Assembly (NCBI GenBank): GCA_905233465.1
Contig: CAJOEI010000003.1
Span: 1 to 64,000, forward strand
Origin: an uncultured Bacteroidaceae bacterium
Lineage (GTDB): Bacteria > Bacteroidota > Bacteroidia > Bacteroidales > Bacteroidaceae
Direction of reading: 5' to 3'
Length of the DNA: 64,000 bases
Part shown: positions 57,117-64,000 of the stretch, piece after piece
Layout of the letters: the number at the start of each line of letters is the position of its first letter
Numbering within the stretch: the first letter of the stretch is position 1
Position numbers and translations under genes: made by a program
The notes under the pieces: model-generated
Told to the model about the DNA's origin: nothing
What the model saw: only the letters and a program-made list of their open reading frames with translations
The model's database searches: none

Positions 57117-58274
57117 ATGATTGCCATTAAGAAAGTAGAGAGCCGCAAACAGCTCAAGGAATTCATCAGGTTTAACTATTTCTTATATAAGGACAATACA
57201 TACGCCGTGCCTGACTTCCTCGAAGACATGCTCGACACATTCAACCGTCGCAAGAATGCAGCATTTGAGTTCTGCGAGGCCGACCTCTTCATGGCTTACC
57301 GCGACGGCAAACTCGTCGGCCGCGTGGCAGCAATCATCAACCACAAGGCAAACAAGACTTGGAATGTGCGCAACGTGCGTTTTGGATGGATTGACTTCGT
57401 GGACGACATCGAAGTTGCTAAGGCACTGCTCACAACCGTGGAGCAGTGGGGCCGCGAGCGCGGCATGACTAAGATTGTCGGGCCGCTGGGATTCACTGAT
57501 ATGGACCCCGAGGGCATGCTCACCGACGGCTTTGACCAACTGTCGACCTTCTCGTCAAGCTACAACTACCCCTACTATCCCAAACACCTTGAGGCACTGG
57601 GCTTTGAGAAGGAGGTGGACTGGGTGGAGCGCAAGGTGATGGTGCCCACCGACGACCATGCCCACGACGGTAACTATGAGAAATACATGCGTGTGGCTGA
57701 GATGAGCCGCAAACGCTATAACCTGCATGTGCGCAAGTTCAAGACTCATAAGGAAATCATTCATGCCGACAATGGGCAATACATTCACAAGGTGTTTGAC
57801 GTGGTCAATAAGGCATACGCTCCTCTCTATGGCTACAGCGAGATGAATGAGCGTCAGATAGACCAGTACGCAAAGACATACCTGCAATTCCTTGACCTGC
57901 GACTGCTCACAGTGGTGGAGAATGAGGACAACCAGCCCATAGCGATGGGTGTTGGCATGGGCAGCTTGTCACGCGCATTGCAGAAAGCTCATGGCAAACT
58001 GTTTCCATTCGGATGGTGGCATCTGCTCAAGTCTGTGTACATCAAGCACGAGCCAGTGCTCGATCTGCTGCTCGTGGCAGTGCACCCAGACTATCAGATG
58101 AAGGGCGTTAATGCACTCCTCTTTGCCGACATCATACCCATTGCCAAGGAAATGGGATTTGAGTGGGGCGAGACACATGTGCAGCTCGAGACCAACGAGA
58201 AGAGCCAGGGACAGTGGCAATATTTGGATTGTTCCATACATAAGCGCAGAAGATGCTTCCAGAAGACGCTATAG
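57117..58274 (+). CDS. GNAT-like / DUF-type hypothetical protein
   Basis: [16 protein letters not shown]...[47 protein letters not shown]; acetyltransferase-like C-terminal half. Confidence 0.7.
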   Translation: MIAIKKVESRKQLKEFIRFNYFLYKDNTYAVPDFLEDMLDTFNRRKNAAFEFCEADLFMAYRDGKLVGRVAAIINHKANKTWNVRNVRFGWIDFVDDIEVAKALLTTVEQWGRERGMTKIVGPLGFTDMDPEGMLTDGFDQLSTFSSSYNYPYYPKHLEALGFEKEVDWVERKVMVPTDDHAHDGNYEKYMRVAEMSRKRYNLHVRKFKTHKEIIHADNGQYIHKVFDVVNKAYAPLYGYSEMNERQIDQYAKTYLQFLDLRLLTVVENEDNQPIAMGVGMGSLSRALQKAHGKLFPFGWWHLLKSVYIKHEPVLDLLLVAVHPDYQMKGVNALLFADIIPIAKEMGFEWGETHVQLETNEKSQGQWQYLDCSIHKRRRCFQKTL

Positions 58275-60238
58275 TACAATATAACGACGACAACATACGC
58301 CATCTCTCCGACATGGAGCATGTGCGCACGCGTCCCGGCATGTATATCGGCAAGCTGGGCGATGGCACACATGCCGAAGACGGCATTTATGTGCTCCTGA
58401 AGGAGGTCATAGACAATAGCATCGACGAGTTCAAGATGGGTGCCGGTCGCCGCATCGAAGTGGACATCACTGATGACGGCTTGGTGCGCGTCCGCGACTA
58501 CGGCCGCGGCATCCCGCTTGGCAAGCTGGTGGAAGCCGTGTCGATGCTCAACACTGGTGGTAAGTATGACAGCAAGGCTTTCAAGAAAAGCGTGGGTCTC
58601 AACGGCGTGGGCCTCAAGGCCGTCAATGCTCTCAGCCAACGCTTTGTGGCCCAGAGTTTCCGCGACGGCGATACTCGACGTGCTGAGTTTGAGAAAGGTG
58701 AACTTATACAAGAGGCAAGCGTGCCCGATGGCTTTACAGGCGGTGCCGACGAGTCCGGCACTCTCATCGAGTTCATGCCTGACAGCAGCCTGTTCCATAA
58801 CTTCCGTTTCCAGTCGGAGTTTGTTGAGACCATGCTGCGCAACTACACCTATCTCAACACAGGCCTGACAATCATGTTCAACGGCCGACGCATAGCCTCG
58901 CGCAACGGACTGGTGGACCTGCTCACCGACACGATGACAACGCAGCCGCTGTACCCCATCATACACCTGCAGGGAGAGGACATTGAGATAGCCTTCACAC
59001 ACACCAACGGACAGTATGGTGAGGAATACCACAGCTTTGTCAACGGACAACACACCACACAAGGCGGAACGCACCAAAGTGCCTTCAAGAAGTATATCGC
59101 AGAGACAATCAAGGACTTCTCTGGCAAGAACTACGACTACACCGACATCCGCAACGGCATCGTGGCGGCTATCAGTATCAATATACAGGAACCCATGTTT
59201 GAGAGTCAGACCAAAATCAAACTGGGATCCACAACCACTGAGCCGGGTGGCGGAGGCATATCCATAGACAAGTTTATTGGCGACTTCGTCAAGGAGCAGG
59301 TGGATAACTACCTGCGACGCAATCCTGACGTGGCCGAAGTGATTCTGCAGAAAGCCACAGACAGCGAACGCGAGCGCAAGGCTATGGCAGGCGTGGCAAA
59401 GTTGGCGCGCGAACGCTCGAAGAAAGCAAATCTCCACAACCGCAAGTTGCGCGACTGCAGAATACACTTCAACGACCCAAAGGGCGACCGACAGGAAGAC
59501 TCGGCCATCTTCATCACAGAGGGTGACTCGGCCAGCGGTTCCATCACCAAGAGCCGGGATGTGCTCACACAGGCAGTGTTCTCACTGCGAGGCAAGCCCC
59601 TCAACAGCTATGGCCTGACGAAGAAGGTGGTTTACGAGAACGAGGAGTTCAACCTCCTACAGGCAGCCTTGAACATAGAGGATGGCCTTGATGGCCTGCG
59701 TTACAACCGTGTCATTGTGGCAACGGATGCTGATGTCGACGGCATGCACATACGTCTGTTGATGATAACATTCTTCCTGCAGTTCTTCCCAGAACTAATC
59801 AAGAAAGGTCACGTCTACATCCTGCAGACACCGCTCTTCCGTGTGCGTCAGCGTCGGAAGAAACTCTCCAAACAGAAACTCGAGGCGTTGGGCGAGACTG
59901 ACAACAAGGGCGACTTCATCACACGCTACTGTTATAGCGATGAGGAGCGCATGGACAGCATACAGGCTCTGGGGCCTGACCCCGAGATAACGCGATTCAA
60001 AGGTCTCGGAGAAATCAGTGCCGATGAGTTCCGCGCTTTCATCGGGCCCGACATGCGACTTGAGCAGGTGACATTGCACAAGAGCGATCAGGTGGCACAG
60101 CTGCTGGAATACTACATGGGCAAGAACACTATGGAGCGACAGGGCTTCATCATCGACAACCTTGTCATCGAAGAAGACAAGGCAGATGCCGATGATGAGG
60201 TGGAGCACGAATACAAAGACCTTGACGAAGTGCAATGA
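58253..60238 (+). CDS. parE: DNA topoisomerase IV subunit B (type IIA topoisomerase ATPase subunit)
   Basis: [58 protein letters not shown]. Confidence 0.92.
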   Translation: MLPEDAIVQYNDDNIRHLSDMEHVRTRPGMYIGKLGDGTHAEDGIYVLLKEVIDNSIDEFKMGAGRRIEVDITDDGLVRVRDYGRGIPLGKLVEAVSMLNTGGKYDSKAFKKSVGLNGVGLKAVNALSQRFVAQSFRDGDTRRAEFEKGELIQEASVPDGFTGGADESGTLIEFMPDSSLFHNFRFQSEFVETMLRNYTYLNTGLTIMFNGRRIASRNGLVDLLTDTMTTQPLYPIIHLQGEDIEIAFTHTNGQYGEEYHSFVNGQHTTQGGTHQSAFKKYIAETIKDFSGKNYDYTDIRNGIVAAISINIQEPMFESQTKIKLGSTTTEPGGGGISIDKFIGDFVKEQVDNYLRRNPDVAEVILQKATDSERERKAMAGVAKLARERSKKANLHNRKLRDCRIHFNDPKGDRQEDSAIFITEGDSASGSITKSRDVLTQAVFSLRGKPLNSYGLTKKVVYENEEFNLLQAALNIEDGLDGLRYNRVIVATDADVDGMHIRLLMITFFLQFFPELIKKGHVYILQTPLFRVRQRRKKLSKQKLEALGETDNKGDFITRYCYSDEERMDSIQALGPDPEITRFKGLGEISADEFRAFIGPDMRLEQVTLHKSDQVAQLLEYYMGKNTMERQGFIIDNLVIEEDKADADDEVEHEYKDLDEVQ

Positions 60239-60687
60239 CGACAATCCTCTTCCCCGGGTCATTTGACCCATTCACACGAGGCCATCAGTCGCTTGTGCAG
60301 CGAGCTTTGGCCCTATTCGACAACATTGTTATTGCCATAGGCATCAATGAGCGGAAAAGCGGATGGATGAGTGCTGAGCAAAGGCTCCAAGCAATAGAGA
60401 CATTATATAATGGTAACGCGCGCGTGCGCGTAGTCACCTACAGCGGCTTGACAACTGACTTCGCGCGTGAGGTCGGCGCTACGGCCATTTTGCGTGGCGT
60501 ACGCACGATGCAGGACTTCGAATACGAGCTCCAGATGGCCGATATCAACCGACAGTTGACGGATATCGATACTGTGTGCCTCTTTGCCGAACCGCAGTAT
60601 GCGGCCATATCCAGCAGCGTCGTGCGCGAGCTGGCGCACTTCGGACACGACATCACAGCATTCGTGCCCGAAGGCTACAAGATATAA
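60235..60687 (+). CDS. coaD: Pantetheine-phosphate adenylyltransferase
   Basis: [52 protein letters not shown]. Confidence 0.95.
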   Translation: MTTILFPGSFDPFTRGHQSLVQRALALFDNIVIAIGINERKSGWMSAEQRLQAIETLYNGNARVRVVTYSGLTTDFAREVGATAILRGVRTMQDFEYELQMADINRQLTDIDTVCLFAEPQYAAISSSVVRELAHFGHDITAFVPEGYKI

Positions 60688-60709
60688 TCACACAATATAG
60701 ACACGACAC

Positions 60710-62317
60710 ATGACACATATAAAACACAATAACCAATTCCACTTAGCACATCTCACATCGCTCATACTCGCTTGCATCCTGCCGGCGATGGTTTGTGCGC
60801 AGGTTACGGACCCACGTGAAAGAGCCATACGCAAGCTCTTGCAGTCAACGATGATGATCAATCAGCTCTACGTGGACACAGTCAATCTCGATCGTCAGGT
60901 GGAGGATGCCATCACGGGTATGCTCTCGAAACTCGACCCGCATTCCACATACACCAACCCGCGCGACACACGACGCCTGACTGAGCCGCTGCAGGGCAAC
61001 TTCGACGGCATCGGCGTGCAGTTCAATATGCTCGAGGATACGTTGTTGGTCATACAGACAGTGGCCAAGGGTCCATCGGAAAAAGCTGGCATCGTGGCTG
61101 GTGATCGCATCGTCAGCGTCAACGACACCGCTATTGCAGGTGTGAAGATGAGTCGTGAAGACATCATGAGCCGCCTGCGGGGACCGCGTGGCACAAAAGT
61201 GCATCTTGGCGTTGTGCGTCGTGGCATCAGCGACACGCTGGCATTCAACATCACACGCGACCGCATACCCATCAACTCCGTTGATGCCGCATTCATGCTG
61301 CGACCGGGCATTGGACTGATACGATTCTCAAACTTTGCTGCAACCACACATGAAGAGGTGACACAAGCCATCGAGCGCCTGAAAAAGCAGGGCATGAAAT
61401 CGTTGGTGCTTGACCTGCAAGGCAATAGTGGGGGCTATCTTGGTGCTTCCGCGGAACTTGCAAATGAGTTCCTCGAGAAAGGCGATATGGTCGTTTACAC
61501 ACAGGGGCGAGATGGTGCCAGGACAAGCGAATACCATTCTGAGGGCAAAGGTCTCTTCCGCGAGGGCCGTCTGGTGGTGCTCGTAGATGAATACAGTGCT
61601 TCGGCTGCTGAAATCCTGGCAGGAGCCATTCAGGATCAGGATCGTGGCATCATCGTTGGCCGCCGCACCTTTGGCAAGGGACTCGTACAACGGCCGCTGG
61701 AACTGGAAGACGGCTCAATGATACGTCTGACAATAGCCAGATACTACACTCCATCGGGCCGATGCATTCAGAAACCATACTCCAAGGGCGATGCCAAAAC
61801 ATACGCACGTGATGTCGTTGAACGCTACAATCGCGGCGAACTGACATCCGCCGACAGCATCCATTTCCCAGATTCCCTGCGCTATCGCACGCTCAGGCAG
61901 CGGCGCATAGTCTATGGCGGCGGAGGCATAATGCCAGACCTCTTCGTGCCATTGGATACAGCGCGCTACACGCGACTGTACCGCGAACTCAACGCGCGCT
62001 CGTATATCATCAATGCCAGCCTGAAATATATGGATGCCCATCGCGACGCCCTGCGACAAAGGTATCCTGACTTCGAGACTTTCGCGACCAATTTCACGCC
62101 TGAAGAAGACTATCTGGCCGAAATTATTGCTCAGGCCGAGACAAAAGACAAACTCAAGCCCGCTGATGACGACGAACGTCAGCGCACAATATCTTCATTG
62201 GCACTGACGTTGAAAGCTTTGATAGCTCGAGACCTTTGGGATATGTCAGAGTATTTCCAGATTATCTACGAACACGACCCAGTCGTGCAGGCGGCGCTGG
62301 AAACGCTCACCAAATAG
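60710..62317 (+). CDS. S41 family C-terminal processing peptidase
   Basis: PDZ domain GIGVQFNMLEDTLLVIQTVAKGPSEKAGI; catalytic region VDEYSASAAEILAGAIQDQDRGIIVGRRTFGKGLVQ. Confidence 0.93.
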   Translation: MTHIKHNNQFHLAHLTSLILACILPAMVCAQVTDPRERAIRKLLQSTMMINQLYVDTVNLDRQVEDAITGMLSKLDPHSTYTNPRDTRRLTEPLQGNFDGIGVQFNMLEDTLLVIQTVAKGPSEKAGIVAGDRIVSVNDTAIAGVKMSREDIMSRLRGPRGTKVHLGVVRRGISDTLAFNITRDRIPINSVDAAFMLRPGIGLIRFSNFAATTHEEVTQAIERLKKQGMKSLVLDLQGNSGGYLGASAELANEFLEKGDMVVYTQGRDGARTSEYHSEGKGLFREGRLVVLVDEYSASAAEILAGAIQDQDRGIIVGRRTFGKGLVQRPLELEDGSMIRLTIARYYTPSGRCIQKPYSKGDAKTYARDVVERYNRGELTSADSIHFPDSLRYRTLRQRRIVYGGGGIMPDLFVPLDTARYTRLYRELNARSYIINASLKYMDAHRDALRQRYPDFETFATNFTPEEDYLAEIIAQAETKDKLKPADDDERQRTISSLALTLKALIARDLWDMSEYFQIIYEHDPVVQAALETLTK

Positions 62318-62343
62318 GGAATATCTCCTTTCTTGTAAGTGTG

Positions 62344-62366
62344 CCCGGCGGTTTTGCCGCCGGGGT
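62344..62366. terminator. Hairpin terminator between convergent genes
   Basis: CCCGGCGG-TTTTG-CCGCCGGGG followed by TTTC. Confidence 0.5.
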
Positions 62367-62403
62367 TTCATCCTTCCTCTCCCTCTCTAATCCTCTTTTC
62401 TCC

Positions 62404-63999
62404 TCACTTTTTTTCATCAAGCACCGTGTATATTGAGTTCTGACTCTTATACTCCGGCACTATCTGTTTCATCATCTTCACTGTTCCCAGGTTGTCGAAG
62501 TCCTTACTGATCTTCAACAGCTTGTCTATGTCCGTATTGACCTCAGCGTAGTCGTATTCGCGCACATTGGCAATCTTGATCTTCTTGTTGAATGTCGGCT
62601 TTGTGCGTTCCTCGTCGCCAAGCACCTCTTCATAGAGTTTCTCGCCATCGCGCAGGCCTGTGAACTTGACTTCAACATTCTTTGCACCTGACAACTGAAT
62701 CATTCTGCGTGCCAAGTCGGCAATCTTCACGGGCTTACCCATATCAAAGACAAAAATCTCGCCGCCGTTGCCCATCGTGCCTGCCTCCAACACCAGCTTA
62801 CACGCCTCGGGAATAAGCATAAAGAAACGGATGATGTCAGGATGCGTGACTGTGACTGGTCCGCCATTACGTATTTGCTCACGGAACAATGGTATCACAC
62901 TACCGTTGGAACCCAGCACATTGCCGAAGCGAGTGGTCACAAATTGTGTCTTGCCATTCACTTTGCCGTCTTTGATGGCCTTGTCAAGAGACTGCACATA
63001 AATCTCACAGATGCGCTTGGAACAACCCATGACGTTAGTGGGGTTCACAGCTTTGTCCGTAGATATCATGACAAACTTCCGCACGCCATACTTCACAGAC
63101 AAATCTGCCAACACACGCGTACCCTCAATATTGTTCTGAACAGCTTCCGAAGGATTGTCCTCCATCATGGGAACATGTTTGTAGGCTGCTGCATGGAAGA
63201 CATACTCAGGTCGATATGCGACGAAGAGTCGCTCCATACTGGCTTTATTGGCGATGTTCGTCACGATGGCTTCCACCTTGATGCCTGCAAACTCGCGTGC
63301 CATCATCAGGCGGATGTCATGCTGCGGCGTCTCGGACTGGTCCACGAGAACCAACTGCGACGGCTCCCACTTGGCAATCTGCCTCACCATTTCCGAACCA
63401 ATGCTGCCTGCCGAACCTGTGATGAGTATGCGACGACCCCGCAACAGTTTCTCAACGGCTTCCAGATCCACCTGTATCTCTTCACGGGGTAGCAGGTCCT
63501 CGATGTCTACTTCACGCAACTGCGAAGCGCTGATGTCGCTCTTGCCGTCCCACTTATGAGCCTGTGCGAGGGTGAAGACTTGAATGCCGGCGTCAATAAG
63601 TCGCTCAGACATTTCAGAGTTAGCCATGAACCGTTCCGCCTTCAGCGGCGAGACAAGCAATGCGTTGGCGCCTTCTTTCCTCATGTAGTCAACGATATGC
63701 TCATCATTGCGATACACCTTGGCGCCAAGCAGCGTATGGCCGGGCATGTCATCTGAGTCGCTCAGGAAACCGCGCAGCTGGAAACGTTGAGGACGCTCCA
63801 TGCGGATGCTCTTGGACAGGGCCACACCACCTGCCTTGGTACCATAGATGAAGACGCGACGCGTGCTCCGGTCTGACTCCACTAATTCAAAAATATACTT
63901 CATGAGGATGCGCGCAGTCATCATCACAAAAGTAGCCAGCAACCAGGCAAACAACAGGTCGCGCCAAGCAATGGGCACCAACCAGCGGTCCGTATTCAA
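62404..63999 (-). CDS. CapD-like polysaccharide biosynthesis nucleoside-diphosphate-sugar dehydratase/epimerase (5' end beyond window)
   Basis: ILITGSAGSIGSEMVRQIAKWEPSQLVLVDQSET; HAAAYKHVPMMEDNPSEAVQNNIEGT; STDKAVNPTNVMGCSKR. Confidence 0.92.
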   Translation of the reverse strand: MNTDRWLVPIAWRDLLFAWLLATFVMMTARILMKYIFELVESDRSTRRVFIYGTKAGGVALSKSIRMERPQRFQLRGFLSDSDDMPGHTLLGAKVYRNDEHIVDYMRKEGANALLVSPLKAERFMANSEMSERLIDAGIQVFTLAQAHKWDGKSDISASQLREVDIEDLLPREEIQVDLEAVEKLLRGRRILITGSAGSIGSEMVRQIAKWEPSQLVLVDQSETPQHDIRLMMAREFAGIKVEAIVTNIANKASMERLFVAYRPEYVFHAAAYKHVPMMEDNPSEAVQNNIEGTRVLADLSVKYGVRKFVMISTDKAVNPTNVMGCSKRICEIYVQSLDKAIKDGKVNGKTQFVTTRFGNVLGSNGSVIPLFREQIRNGGPVTVTHPDIIRFFMLIPEACKLVLEAGTMGNGGEIFVFDMGKPVKIADLARRMIQLSGAKNVEVKFTGLRDGEKLYEEVLGDEERTKPTFNKKIKIANVREYDYAEVNTDIDKLLKISKDFDNLGTVKMMKQIVPEYKSQNSIYTVLDEKK

Positions 64000-64000
64000 G

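Noticed and set aside
58094-59467. 457-aa minus-strand ORF opposite parE
   Set aside because: Long because of codon bias on the coding strand; translation is Val/Leu/His-rich with no recognisable family.

Overview
The window is a gene-dense chromosomal segment from a Bacteroidales-type bacterium (Prevotella/Muribaculum-like). This rests on type IX secretion (T9SS) genes, C-terminal sorting-like tails, TAnnTTTG -7 promoter boxes, and DUF349/DUF2851/DUF1573/LptFG/MeaB family genes. Most of it is housekeeping: prfB, acyl-CoA ligase, ybeY, sufC-sufD, pnp, ispH-cmk-porQ, tonB, ribBA, lptF/G-like, alkaline phosphatase, cyclophilin, two tRNA-Gln, rsfS-ftsH-cdsA, OM beta-barrel, meaB, dprA, gpmI, hicBA, aroB, topB, an OmpA/PorE-like gene, corA, dapB-lepB, parE, coaD, an S41 protease and a CapD-like dehydratase. 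The most interesting signals are: (1) two copies of a two-gene module, a large secreted protein with a sorting-like C-terminus followed by a small MKKTY-type protein through an identical ATGA overlap; (2) a GC-rich palindromic repeat that sits in frame inside three unrelated genes, resembling Rickettsia palindromic elements; (3) an ORF that joins a CYTH N-terminus to a DnaG C-terminus across that repeat; (4) a leader with a 10-codon uORF and a 10-bp inverted repeat covering the corA start codon; (5) a promoter-to-terminator segment without a convincing ORF, a candidate sRNA; (6) a 51-bp coding VNTR; and (7) modular intergenic mosaics of 7/8-bp tandem repeats plus mini-palindromes that reach start codons. 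No CRISPR array, rRNA operon, integrase, transposase or prophage was seen. All family calls come from reading protein motifs; no database search was run.
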